Shown piece by piece: positions 9,697-18,264 of a stretch of 64,000 nucleotides of DNA. The DNA is from Janthinobacterium sp. TND4EL3 (lineage in GTDB: Bacteria > Pseudomonadota > Gammaproteobacteria > Burkholderiales > Burkholderiaceae_D), in contig NZ_FTMV01000003.1 of NCBI RefSeq assembly GCF_900156175.1, positions 124,001 through 188,000 on the forward strand, given 5' to 3'. Under the pieces are notes generated by a model. It was not told where the DNA came from, did not search any database, and saw only the letters and a list, made by a program, of their open reading frames with translations. Every line of letters begins with the position of its first letter. Position 1 is the first letter of the stretch. A program made the translations under genes and the position numbers.

Positions 9697-11802
9697 TTAC
9701 TTCAGTTGCTCGTGCAGGAAGGTGTAGGTCAGCGCCCACATCAGCGCCTGCTGGTCGTTGTTGGCGGCGCCCGCGTGGCCGCCTTCCGTGTTTTCCCAGT
9801 ACAGCACGTCGTGGCCTTGCTCTTCCATCTTCGCCACCATCTTGCGCGCATGGCCGGGGTGGACCCGGTCGTCGCGCGTCGAGGTGGTCAACAGCACGCG
9901 CGGATATTTCTTGTCCTTGAAGACGTTGTGGTACGGCGAGTACTTGCTGATGTAGGCCCATTGTTCCGGCACGTCCGGGTCGCCGTACTCTCCCATCCAC
10001 GAGGCGCCCGCCAGCATCTTGTTATAGCGGCGCATGTCGAGCAGCGGCACCTGGCTGACGACGGCGTTGAACAAATCGGGACGCTGCACCAGCACGGCGC
10101 CCGTCAGCAGGCCGCCATTGCTGCCGCCCATGATGCCCAGGTGGCGCGGACTGGTGACTTTGCGCTTGATCAAGTCCTGCGCCACGGAGATGAAGTCGTC
10201 ATACGCGCGCTGGCGGTTTTCCTTCAGCGCCGCCTGGTGCCAGCGGGGGCCGAATTCGCCGCCGCCGCGGATATTGGCCAGCACATACACGCCGCCCTTT
10301 TCCAGCCACGCCACGCCCGTGGTGCCGCTGTAGCTTGGTTTCAGCGACACTTCGAAGCCGCCATAGCCATACAGCACCGTGGGGTTGCGGCCGTCCAGCT
10401 TCGTCTTCTTGTTCATGATGGCGAAGTAGGGTACCTTGGTGCCGTCCTTCGACGTCGATTCGAATTGTTCCACCTTGTATGGCGTGGCGTCGTAAAAGGC
10501 CGGCAGCGACTTGATTTTCGTGCGCTGGTCGCTGCCCGCCGCGCCCAGGTACAGTGTGGTCGGGTTGAGGAAGTCGGTCACCGTGAGGAAGTACTGGTCC
10601 GAGTCGACCGGATCGAGCGCGCTGGCGGCCAGGGTGCCCAGTTTCGGCGCGTCGACGCTGCGGCGCTGCCACTTGCCGTCCACGTGGCGCAGTTCCGTCA
10701 GGCGGTTCTTGACCTTGTCCAGGGTCGTCAGCAGGATGGCCGACTTCGTTGGCGTGACATTGTCCAGCGACGAGGTGGCAGTAGGGGCGAACAGCACCTC
10801 CAGCGCCTGCCCGCCCTGCATGAAGGCCTTGAAGTCGGTGGCCAGCAGCGCGCCCTGCGGATAGGTCTTGCCGTTCACTTTCCAGTCCGAGCGCAGGGTA
10901 ATGATCAGCTGGTCGCGCACGGTGAAGGCCGTGGCGTCGTCCGGCTTCGGCACCTTTTTGAGTTCCGTACCGTCGCGCAGGAACATTTCGCCGCTGTAGA
11001 AATCGATTTGCCGCTCGACGAACTGATGCTCGTAGCCGGGCGTGAAGTCCTTGTAGGCGCCCGCGCTCAGGTCGTCGGGTTTGGCTTCATACAAGGTGTG
11101 CGCCTGCGCCAGCGGCGTGCCGCGCTGCCACTGTTTGATGATGCGCGGGTAGCCCGAGCTGGTCATCGAGCCGGGGCCGAAATCGGTGGACACGAAGAGG
11201 GTATCGGCGTCGATCCAGCTGGCGCTGCCCTTCGCTTCGGGCAGGGTGAAGCCGCCGTCGACAAACGCGCGTGTCGCCACGTCGTACTCGCGCACGACCT
11301 TGGCGTCGCCGCCGCCGCGCGACAGGGAAATGAGGCAGCGTTCGCCCTTCGGATATAGGCAGGAGGCGCCGCCCCAGACCCAGTTTTCGTTCTCGCCGGC
11401 GGCCAGCTGGTCGAGGTCGATCACGGTTTCCCAGGTCGGTTCCGCCAGCCGGTACTGCGCCAGGGTGGTGCGGCGCCAGATGCCGCGCACGTGCTGGGCG
11501 TCGCGCCAGAAATTGTAGTAGTACTCGCCTTCCTTGCTGACGTAGGGAATGCGTTCCTTCGAGTTGAGGATGGTTTTCAGGCGCGCCTGCAGGGCCGTGA
11601 AGCCGGGCCGGGCTTCCAGCTCTTTGGTGGTGACGGCATTGTGCTGCTTGACCCAGGCCAGCGGCTTGTCGCCGAGGACTTCTTCCAGCCACAGGTGGGG
11701 ATCGGTGTTGGCGGCGGCAGGGGCGGGGGCTTGCGCGTGGGCGATGCCCGCTGCGGCCAGGCCGAGCAGCATGCTGCCGGCGAGAGTGCGATATGACGAC
11801 AT
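9697..11802 (-). CDS. secreted prolyl oligopeptidase family S9 peptidase
   Basis: The 701-residue enzyme starts with a signal peptide (SYRTLAGSMLLGLAAAGIAHA) after an AGGAACC ribosome site; an in-frame start further upstream lacks these features. It has the N-terminal seven-bladed propeller (about 80-430) and a C-terminal alpha/beta-hydrolase domain. The triad is visible as Ser in MGGSNGGLL (about 558), Asp in TRDDRVHPG (about 643) and His in EGGHAGAANN (about 675). The family cleaves short peptides after proline. The signal peptide suggests periplasmic or secreted action, in contrast to cytosolic prolyl oligopeptidases. It lies alone between terminators, near another secreted peptidase (M1), so the region may serve peptide scavenging. 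Confidence 0.93.
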   Translation of the reverse strand: MSSYRTLAGSMLLGLAAAGIAHAQAPAPAAANTDPHLWLEEVLGDKPLAWVKQHNAVTTKELEARPGFTALQARLKTILNSKERIPYVSKEGEYYYNFWRDAQHVRGIWRRTTLAQYRLAEPTWETVIDLDQLAAGENENWVWGGASCLYPKGERCLISLSRGGGDAKVVREYDVATRAFVDGGFTLPEAKGSASWIDADTLFVSTDFGPGSMTSSGYPRIIKQWQRGTPLAQAHTLYEAKPDDLSAGAYKDFTPGYEHQFVERQIDFYSGEMFLRDGTELKKVPKPDDATAFTVRDQLIITLRSDWKVNGKTYPQGALLATDFKAFMQGGQALEVLFAPTATSSLDNVTPTKSAILLTTLDKVKNRLTELRHVDGKWQRRSVDAPKLGTLAASALDPVDSDQYFLTVTDFLNPTTLYLGAAGSDQRTKIKSLPAFYDATPYKVEQFESTSKDGTKVPYFAIMNKKTKLDGRNPTVLYGYGGFEVSLKPSYSGTTGVAWLEKGGVYVLANIRGGGEFGPRWHQAALKENRQRAYDDFISVAQDLIKRKVTSPRHLGIMGGSNGGLLTGAVLVQRPDLFNAVVSQVPLLDMRRYNKMLAGASWMGEYGDPDVPEQWAYISKYSPYHNVFKDKKYPRVLLTTSTRDDRVHPGHARKMVAKMEEQGHDVLYWENTEGGHAGAANNDQQALMWALTYTFLHEQLK

Positions 11803-11992
11803 GTAAGGTTCCTGGTTGGTCCGGTGGAGGCCGCGTTGCAGGCAAAACGGCGCAGCCATGGTGCCATGGATTGCTGTGAGGAACCAGTGTCTATGGACGG
11901 CTACCCGAAAAAATAGTTACTTTTCCAATATTGTTTGCTGGAAAAGATCAGGGCCGTAGAATCTGCGGTGCGATACAGGCGAGGCGGCCTCC

Positions 11993-13693
11993 TCAAGGCA
12001 GCTGATTGACCCACACGGGCGCCGACCAGACGATGTTGCCATCGTCCTGCGTCAGGCGCGCATAATAAAAGTGCGGGCCGGGCGCGGGCGTGACGGTGAT
12101 CGCGGCCTGGTCGGACAGGGCCGTGACGGAGCCATTGCCGCCCGGCACGCCGTGGAAGATGGCGACGGCGGCCGCTTGCCGTCCGGCGCTGTTGCTGAAA
12201 TGGGTGGACAGCTGCAGCGGCCCGTGGTTGTCGAAGCGCTCGCCCATCAGCCTGCCATTGGCCGTCAACAGCAGTTGCGCGTGCTTGTCCATGGTGGCAA
12301 ACACGCGGCGCGCGCGCAGCGCTTCGAGGAAACTGTCGCGTGACACGGGCATGCCGGCGGCCGGGCTGGCCACCAGCACGGCCGTGCGGTTGCCGTACGA
12401 CGCGCCCCAGTTGGCGCAGTGGTTGTCCTGGTTGCTGCTGAAGGCCACGTGGTAGCCGGCCGCCAGCGCCCGGTTGCAGGCCGCCTCGTAATTGCTGCGC
12501 CGCGTTTCCTTTTCCTCGTCGTTGGTGGAAAAGGCGGACGTGTTCATCACTTCGCACAGCACCATGGCCGTGTCGCCATCCTGCGTGTAGCCGAGGGGCT
12601 GGCCATCGACGAGAAACTGGCCCGTTTGCGCCGGGTGGTTGAACTGGCCTATCCAGCCCCTTGCGCGCATCAGCGCATACAGGGCGGCGTAGTCGCTTTT
12701 CGGTGTTTCCACGTCGGCCAGCAGCTCGCCCTGGGCATTCCTTTCCCAGCCCAGCAACTGCTCGCTATTGAAGATGTTCAAATGGCCGCCCTTGTTGATG
12801 ACGCCCCATTCCATGCCGTACAGGGCCAGGAAACCGGGGTGGGCGTTTGTATAGGCGGCCGCTTCGGCCAGCCCCGTCTGGTACAGGGCCTTCGCTTCGG
12901 CAGGCGTGGCTGCGGGGTTTGTTCCGTCCGAGCCGTCATACATATGGTTGTGCTCGGACGTCAGCAGGGCGTCCAGGCCGTGATCCTGCGCATATTGATA
13001 GGCATCGATGGGGCCGAACGGCGCCGTTTGCGGCTCCTGCGCGCCATGGCAGGCGTCGAGCGGGGCGCCGCCGTCGCTGTGGCGCGTCTGGCTGTGCAGG
13101 TTGGCATAGACGATGCGGTAGGCGGGTGCGCCATCGAGGCGCAGCAAGCCCGCGTGGAATGCCGGCACCGGCGGCGGCGCGGCGCCGGCCCGGTTGACGG
13201 CGATGGGCCACGCTTGTTCCACGGCCGCTTCGCGGGACGTGCCGGCATCGGCCACGGCCAGCAGGCGCAGTTCGTACACGCCGTCCGGCGCCGGCATGCG
13301 CCGTGCGCGCGCATCGGCATCGGCGCGGCCATCCCAGGGCAAGCGCACGCTCTTGCCGCCCGCATCGACCTGTTCCGTGCCCGACCAGCGCCGCAGCACG
13401 GCCCCTTGCGGGCCGGGGCCGGACAGGGTCAGGGTCCAGCGCACGGCATGGGGGCGGCCTTCGTCCGGGTAGCTGAGCCGCACGACAAATGTGCGCGCCT
13501 GCGCGAGCCGTTCGCCGCGCGCGGCATGGAACGGCGCGAACACGGTCGCGTCCAGTTCGCTGTGCTCGCGGGGCGCGGGCGAACCATCTTGCGCTGCAGC
13601 ACTATTGCACCAGCCGATCAACAGCGCCCCCACGCAGGCGCAGGCCAGCGTCCGCGCCACGCGTGGCGGCACTTGCCGCAGTTGCCCGACCAT
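11993..13693 (-). CDS. secreted PHP-domain metallohydrolase (CehA/McbA-like)
   Basis: A 566-residue protein with an N-terminal signal peptide (ARTLACACVGALLIGWCNSAAA, predicted cleavage near SAAAQ). An N-terminal beta-sandwich-like region of about 190 residues precedes a PHP-type metal-binding domain that opens with YANLHSQTRHSDGG and continues with LTSEHNHMYDG, LYGMEWG, GHLNIFN and GQFNHPAQ. These His/Glu clusters match the CehA/McbA-type phosphoesterase/amidase family. The chemistry is likely metal-dependent hydrolysis in the periplasm, but the substrate cannot be named. Downstream on the minus strand a weak AT-rich hairpin (11920-11946) followed by a T-rich run could end transcription. It is divergent from the nitrate operon; the 337-bp gap belongs largely to that operon's control region. 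Confidence 0.8.
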   Translation of the reverse strand: MVGQLRQVPPRVARTLACACVGALLIGWCNSAAAQDGSPAPREHSELDATVFAPFHAARGERLAQARTFVVRLSYPDEGRPHAVRWTLTLSGPGPQGAVLRRWSGTEQVDAGGKSVRLPWDGRADADARARRMPAPDGVYELRLLAVADAGTSREAAVEQAWPIAVNRAGAAPPPVPAFHAGLLRLDGAPAYRIVYANLHSQTRHSDGGAPLDACHGAQEPQTAPFGPIDAYQYAQDHGLDALLTSEHNHMYDGSDGTNPAATPAEAKALYQTGLAEAAAYTNAHPGFLALYGMEWGVINKGGHLNIFNSEQLLGWERNAQGELLADVETPKSDYAALYALMRARGWIGQFNHPAQTGQFLVDGQPLGYTQDGDTAMVLCEVMNTSAFSTNDEEKETRRSNYEAACNRALAAGYHVAFSSNQDNHCANWGASYGNRTAVLVASPAAGMPVSRDSFLEALRARRVFATMDKHAQLLLTANGRLMGERFDNHGPLQLSTHFSNSAGRQAAAVAIFHGVPGGNGSVTALSDQAAITVTPAPGPHFYYARLTQDDGNIVWSAPVWVNQLP

Positions 13694-13778
13694 GGCAGCC
13701 TCCGCTTTCTGAATTTGATATCAGTTAGACAATTCTCGCCATGTCCGAGTTCCGCGACGCACCAAGAAGAGGCGCGCC

Positions 13779-13795
13779 TGCACCGCGATTGGCCA
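13779..13795 (+). promoter_or_regulatory. candidate NtrC binding site
   Basis: TGCACCGCGATTGGCCA resembles the NtrC dyad TGCACC-N5-TGGTGCA with one mismatch in the right arm. It is centred about 88 bp before the predicted sigma-54 start. A second, weaker half-match (CGCACCA at 13758-13764) lies just upstream. Together they would form an enhancer for the sigma-54 promoter under nitrogen limitation. This is motif matching by eye. Confidence 0.5.
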
Positions 13796-13847
13796 TGATC
13801 TGGCGCAAAGTGCGTGCAATCAGGCGGGCGGCCCCCTGAGGCGGCGC

Positions 13848-13863
13848 TGGCACGGCGCTTGCT
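13848..13863 (+). promoter_or_regulatory. sigma-54 (RpoN) promoter of the nitrate assimilation operon
   Basis: TGGCACGGCGCTTGCT matches the -24/-12 consensus TGGCAC-N5-TTGCW exactly, including spacing. The GC at 13861-13862 is the -12 element, so transcription should start near 13874, three bases before the first leader hairpin. This points to RpoN-dependent, nitrogen-regulated expression of the operon that follows. Confidence 0.88.
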
Positions 13864-13873
13864 AAACAGGAGA

Positions 13874-14030
13874 TACGGATCAACGGCGATCCCCTGAATA
13901 AACACACAACGGTCCAACGACGGACCACCTGGACAACGGCGTCCGCTCTGGCTGATTTTTTTCATCGGCGTGGGCGGGCGCCGTTTTTGTTTGCATCTTT
14001 GTTATTTTCGGGATACTTCGGGAAACCATC
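13874..14030 (+). promoter_or_regulatory. nitrate-operon leader with three hexaloop hairpins (ANTAR antitermination target)
   Basis: The predicted 157-nt leader has three consecutive hairpins with six-base loops: GGATC-AACGGC-GATCC (13877-13892), GGTCC-AACGAC-GGACC (13911-13926) and GGAC-AACGGC-GTCC (13931-13944). Each loop has A at position 1 and G at position 4, the known requirement for ANTAR-domain RNA-binding antiterminators such as NasR and NasT. An intrinsic terminator follows. The 3' arm of that terminator (CGCCGTT, 13979-13985) is also complementary to AACGGCG in hairpins 1 and 3, so alternative pairing is possible. No nasT, nasS or nasR gene is in the window; the regulator must be encoded elsewhere. 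Confidence 0.82.
13966..13988 (+). terminator. leader terminator of the nitrate operon
   Basis: The stem CGGCG (13966-13970) pairs with CGCCG (13979-13983) and is followed by five T residues (13984-13988), 43 bp before the first ATG of the operon. Its place after the hexaloop hairpins fits regulated premature termination that is relieved by an antiterminator protein when nitrate or nitrite is present. Confidence 0.8.
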
Positions 14031-15323
14031 ATGGCCAGCCAAAAAGCAACAAGCATCGCGCTCTTCTCCCTCGCCACGCCGCCCATGCGGGCATTCCATC
14101 TCACGTGGATGGCATTTTTCGTGTGTTTCTTCGCCTGGTTCGCCTGCGCCCCGCTCATGCCGGTCATCAAGGGCGAATTTGGTCTTTCCCTGGCGCAAGT
14201 GGCGAACATCAATATCGCGGCCGTCGCCATCACCATCCTCGTGCGCCTGATCGTCGGCCCCTTGTGCGACCGCTACGGCCCCCGCAAGACGTACACGGGC
14301 TTGCTGCTGCTGGGCGCCATCCCCGTGCTGGGCGTGGCCGCCTCGCAAAGCTATGAAAGCTTCCTCTTCTTCCGCCTGGGCATCGGCGCCGTCGGCGCCA
14401 GCTTTGTCATTACGCAATATCACACGTCCGTGATGTTCGCTCCGCGTGTCGTCGGCACGGCGAATGCGGCCGCCGCCGGCTGGGGCAATGCGGGCGGCGG
14501 CGCCGCGCAGGCGCTGATGCCGCTGCTGCTCGGTGCCGTGCTGATGCTGGGCGTGTCCGAATCGCTGGGCTGGCGCATCGCGCTGCTGGTGCCGGGCGTC
14601 TTGATGCTGGTGATGGCGGCCCTGTACTGGCGCTATACGCAGGATTGCCCGGAAGGTAATTACTCGGATTTGCGCGCCGCCGGCGTGGCCATCGAAGGAA
14701 AAAAGGGTGGCTGGGCCAGCTTCAAGGCTGCCAGCAGCAATTATCGCGTGTGGCTGCTGTTCGTTACCTACGGCGCCTGCTTCGGCATCGAAATCTTCAT
14801 CCACAACATCGCCGCCGTCTACTACGTCGACCATTTCGGCCTGTCGCTGAAATCGGCCGGCCTGGCCGCCGGCAGCTTCGGCCTGCTGGCCCTGTTTGCC
14901 CGCGCTTTGGGCGGCTGGCTGTCGGATAAATTGGCCCTGCGCGGCAACCTGAACAGCCGCGTGACCCTGCTGTTCATGCTGATGATAGGCGAAGGCGTGG
15001 GCTTGCTGTGGTTTGCCAAGGTCGACAGCGTCACCTGGGCCGTCATCGCCATGCTGGTCTTCGGCCTGTTCACCCACATGGCTTGCGGCGCCACCTACGC
15101 GCTGGTGCCCTTCATCGACAGCAAGGCTCTCGGCGGCGTGGCCGGCATCATCGGCGCTGGCGGCAACGTGGGCGCCGTGGCGGCCGGTTTCCTGATGAAG
15201 GGCACGGGCGACATCCGCCAGACCTTGATCATCCTCAGCGCGCTGGTGGTGATCTCGGCCCTGTGCGCCATCGCCGCCCGTTTCACGGGGCTGGCGGCCG
15301 AACCAAGCATGGCCGCGGCCTGA
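14031..15323 (+). CDS. narK: NarK/NasA-family nitrate/nitrite transporter
   Basis: A 430-residue MFS protein with about twelve hydrophobic helices. Family marks are FAWFACAPLMPVIKGEFGLS in helix 1 and its following loop, and RLIVGPLCDRYGPRKTYTG, the MFS A-motif. Glycine-rich segments AAAAGWGNAGGGAAQALMP and VAGIIGAGGNVGAVAAGFLM are the nitrate/nitrite-porter signatures in helices 5 and 11. It should import nitrate (or exchange nitrate and nitrite) across the inner membrane. As the first gene after the leader and 10 bp before nirB, it supplies the reductases encoded by the same operon. Confidence 0.93.
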   Translation: MASQKATSIALFSLATPPMRAFHLTWMAFFVCFFAWFACAPLMPVIKGEFGLSLAQVANINIAAVAITILVRLIVGPLCDRYGPRKTYTGLLLLGAIPVLGVAASQSYESFLFFRLGIGAVGASFVITQYHTSVMFAPRVVGTANAAAAGWGNAGGGAAQALMPLLLGAVLMLGVSESLGWRIALLVPGVLMLVMAALYWRYTQDCPEGNYSDLRAAGVAIEGKKGGWASFKAASSNYRVWLLFVTYGACFGIEIFIHNIAAVYYVDHFGLSLKSAGLAAGSFGLLALFARALGGWLSDKLALRGNLNSRVTLLFMLMIGEGVGLLWFAKVDSVTWAVIAMLVFGLFTHMACGATYALVPFIDSKALGGVAGIIGAGGNVGAVAAGFLMKGTGDIRQTLIILSALVVISALCAIAARFTGLAAEPSMAAA

Positions 15324-15333
15324 GGAGCGAGCA

Positions 15334-17898
15334 ATGACCCACCCCCTGAAGATCGTCGTCCTCGGCCATGGCATGGTCGGGCATAAATTCCTCGAACGCC
15401 TGGCCCTGGAAAACGCGCCGCACCTGCACGTCAGCGTCTTGTGCGAAGAGCCGCGCCCCGCCTACGACCGCGTACACCTGTCCGAATTTTTCAGCGGCAA
15501 GTCGGCCGATGACCTCTCCTTGGTGACGCCCGGCTTCTTCGACAAGGACAACGTCGTGTTGAAACTCAATGCGCGCGCCGTGTCCATCGACCGCGCGGCG
15601 AAGACCGTCACGGCCAGCACGGGCGAAGTCTTGAGCTACGACAAACTCGTGTTTGCCACCGGCTCCACGCCGTTCGTGCCGCCGCTGCCGGGCAAGGAGA
15701 GGGACGGCTGCTTCGTCTACCGCACCATCGAAGACCTGGAAGCCATGCTGGCCTGGGGCGCCAAGTCGAAAACGGGTGTGGTCATCGGCGGCGGGCTGCT
15801 GGGCCTCGAATGCGCGAAGGCCTTGCGCGATTTGCAGCTCGACACCCACGTGGTGGAATTCGCGCCGCGCCTGATGGCCGTGCAGGTGGACGAGGGCGGC
15901 GCGCGCGTCCTGCGCCGCAAGATCGAGGAACTGGGCGTGACCGTGCACACGCAAAAGAACACGCTGGCCATCGTTGACGGCGAAACTGCCACGCACCGCA
16001 TGCAGTTCGCCGACGGCAGCCACCTTGAAGCGGACATGATCGTCTTCTCGGCCGGCATCCGCCCGCGCGACGAGCTGGCGCGCGCCTGCGGCCTGGACGT
16101 GGGGCCGCGCGGCGGCATCGCCATCGACGACCGCTGCGTCACCTCCGACACGGACATCTACGCGATCGGCGAATGCGCGCTGTGGGGCGGCCTGGTCTTC
16201 GGCCTGGTCGCGCCCGGCTACGAGATGGCGCGCATCGCTGCCCGCCACCTGTTGCAGAAGGAAGAAGGAGAAGCGGGCGAAGCCGCGTTCAAGGGCGCCG
16301 ACATGAGCACCAAGCTCAAACTGATGGGCGTGGACGTGGCCAGCCTGGGCGACCCGCACGGCAATGCGCCGGGCAGCCGCTCCTACCAGTTCATGGACGA
16401 GCGCAAGCAGATCTACAAGAAGATCGTCGTTTCCGATTGCGGCAAGTATCTCTTGGGCGGCGTGATGGTGGGCGACGCCAGCGAATACGGCACGCTCTTG
16501 CAGATGATGCTCAACAAGATCGAGCTGCCTGAGTTCCCCGAATTCCTCATCCTGCCGCAGGCGGACGGCCAGCAAAAGGCGGGACTGGGCGTGGACGCCT
16601 TGCCCGAGGCGGCGCAGATCTGCTCGTGCAACGACGTGTCGAAAGGCGCGCTGTGCGCGGCCGTCGCCGATGGCGCCACCACCATCGGCGCATTAAAATC
16701 CTGCACGAAAGCCGGCACGGCCTGCGGCGGCTGCGTGCCGCTGGTGACGCAGATCATGAAGGCGGAAATGCGGAAGCAGGGCATGGCCGTGAACAACCAC
16801 GTGTGCGAACACTTTGCCTACTCGCGCCAGGAATTGCATCACCTGGTGCGGGTCGGCAAGATCCGCAGCTTCGGCGAACTCTTGGGCGCGCATGGCCAGG
16901 GCCTCGGTTGCGACGTGTGCAAGCCCGTGGCGGCGAATATCCTGGCGTCTTGCTGGAACGATTTCGTGCTGTCGCCCGTGCACGCCAGCCTGCAGGACAG
17001 TAACGATTATTTTCTCGGTAATATCCAGAAGGATGGCACGTATTCCGTCGTGCCGCGCATGCCGGGCGGCGAAGTGACGGCCGATGGCTTGATCGCTGTG
17101 GGCATGGTGGCGAAAAAATACGGTCTCTATACGAAGATCACGGGCGGCCAGCGCGTCGACCTGTTCGGCGCCCGCGTGGACCAGTTGCCGGCCATCTGGG
17201 AAGAGCTGATCGCGGCCGGCTTCGAATCGGGCCACGCCTACGGCAAATCCTTGCGCACGGTCAAATCCTGCGTCGGCTCCACCTGGTGCCGCTACGGCGT
17301 GGCCGACAGCGTGGGCTTTGCGATCCAGCTGGAAAACCGCTACAAGGGCTTGCGCACGCCGCACAAGATCAAGTTCGGCGTCTCCGGCTGCACGCGCGAA
17401 TGCGCCGAGGCGCAGGGCAAGGACATCGGCCTGATCGCCACGGAAAAGGGCTGGAATCTGTACGTGTGCGGCAATGGCGGCATGAAGCCGCGCCACGCGG
17501 AACTGCTGGCGGCCGATCTCGATGAAGCGACCCTGGTGCGCTATGTCGACCGCTTTTTGATGTTCTACGTGCGCACGGCCGACCGCCTGCAGCGCACCAG
17601 CGTGTGGCGCGACAACCTCGAAGGGGGCCTCGATTACCTCAAGCGCGTCATCGTCGACGACAGCCTGGGCCTGGGCGCCGAGCTGGAGGCGGACATGCAG
17701 CACGTGGTCGACACCTATGCCTGCGAGTGGCAGGCTGCCGTCACCGACCCCGCCGTGCGCCAGCGTTTCCGCCATTTCGTCAACAGCGAAAAAAACGATG
17801 AAAACGTCGTGTTCGTGGAAGAGCGTGGCCAGATCCGGCCCGCCACGCCCCTTGAACGCCGCAGTACCGTGATTCCCATCCTTGCCGTGGAGGCGTGA
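15334..17898 (+). CDS. nirB: assimilatory nitrite reductase (NAD(P)H), large subunit
   Basis: The 854-residue enzyme reduces nitrite to ammonium in the cytoplasm with six electrons from NAD(P)H. Domains in order: an FAD/NAD-binding module (GHGMVGHKFLERL at the start, VVIGGGLLGLECA about 145); a BFD-like [2Fe-2S] module with CSCNDVSK and CTKAGTACGGC (about 430-480); a ferredoxin-like nitrite/sulfite reductase repeat; and the sirohaem-[4Fe-4S] centre with CVGSTWCRYG and SGCTRECAEAQGKD (about 645-695). All cysteine ligands are present. It is followed 3 bp later by nirD, its usual partner. Confidence 0.97.
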   Translation: MTHPLKIVVLGHGMVGHKFLERLALENAPHLHVSVLCEEPRPAYDRVHLSEFFSGKSADDLSLVTPGFFDKDNVVLKLNARAVSIDRAAKTVTASTGEVLSYDKLVFATGSTPFVPPLPGKERDGCFVYRTIEDLEAMLAWGAKSKTGVVIGGGLLGLECAKALRDLQLDTHVVEFAPRLMAVQVDEGGARVLRRKIEELGVTVHTQKNTLAIVDGETATHRMQFADGSHLEADMIVFSAGIRPRDELARACGLDVGPRGGIAIDDRCVTSDTDIYAIGECALWGGLVFGLVAPGYEMARIAARHLLQKEEGEAGEAAFKGADMSTKLKLMGVDVASLGDPHGNAPGSRSYQFMDERKQIYKKIVVSDCGKYLLGGVMVGDASEYGTLLQMMLNKIELPEFPEFLILPQADGQQKAGLGVDALPEAAQICSCNDVSKGALCAAVADGATTIGALKSCTKAGTACGGCVPLVTQIMKAEMRKQGMAVNNHVCEHFAYSRQELHHLVRVGKIRSFGELLGAHGQGLGCDVCKPVAANILASCWNDFVLSPVHASLQDSNDYFLGNIQKDGTYSVVPRMPGGEVTADGLIAVGMVAKKYGLYTKITGGQRVDLFGARVDQLPAIWEELIAAGFESGHAYGKSLRTVKSCVGSTWCRYGVADSVGFAIQLENRYKGLRTPHKIKFGVSGCTRECAEAQGKDIGLIATEKGWNLYVCGNGGMKPRHAELLAADLDEATLVRYVDRFLMFYVRTADRLQRTSVWRDNLEGGLDYLKRVIVDDSLGLGAELEADMQHVVDTYACEWQAAVTDPAVRQRFRHFVNSEKNDENVVFVEERGQIRPATPLERRSTVIPILAVEA

Positions 17899-17901
17899 GC
17901 C

Positions 17902-18264
17902 ATGAATGCGATGAATGAATTGAACAGCGCCAGCGCCGATGACTGGGTCGCCATCTGCCCCCTGACCGACATCGTGCCCGATACGGGCGTGTGCGCGCTG
18001 CTGCACGGGCGACACGTGGCCGTGTTCCGCGTCGGCGATGCCGCGCCGCGCGTGTACGCCATCGACAATGTCGACCCGAACGCGGGCGCGTCCGTGCTCT
18101 CGCGCGGGCTGGTGGGCAGCATCGGCCAGCGCGTCGTCGTGGCGTCGCCCATCTACAAGCAGCATTTCGACCTGGCCAGCGGCGAGTGCATCGAAGCGCC
18201 TGAACACTCGGTGGCCGCCTGGCCGGCGCGCGTGTTTGGCGGCATGGTATGGGTGGCCCTGTGA
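17902..18264 (+). CDS. nirD: nitrite reductase (NAD(P)H), small subunit
   Basis: A 120-residue Rieske-fold protein of normal length for NirD. It has the NirD pattern DWVAICPLTDIVPDTGVCAL and the segments SRGLVGSIGQRVVVASPIYKQ and FDLASGECIEAP. The usual Rieske cysteine/histidine cluster ligands are absent, as in other NirD proteins. It forms the complex with NirB. Its TGA overlaps the GTG start of the next gene, a sign of translational coupling. Confidence 0.93.
   Translation: MNAMNELNSASADDWVAICPLTDIVPDTGVCALLHGRHVAVFRVGDAAPRVYAIDNVDPNAGASVLSRGLVGSIGQRVVVASPIYKQHFDLASGECIEAPEHSVAAWPARVFGGMVWVAL

Noticed and set aside
11920-11946. AT-rich hairpin CTTTTCCA/TGGAAAAG as a terminator of the PHP-type hydrolase gene
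   Set aside because: The stem is weak and its T-run is several bases away; it is mentioned with that gene but not listed as a firm terminator.
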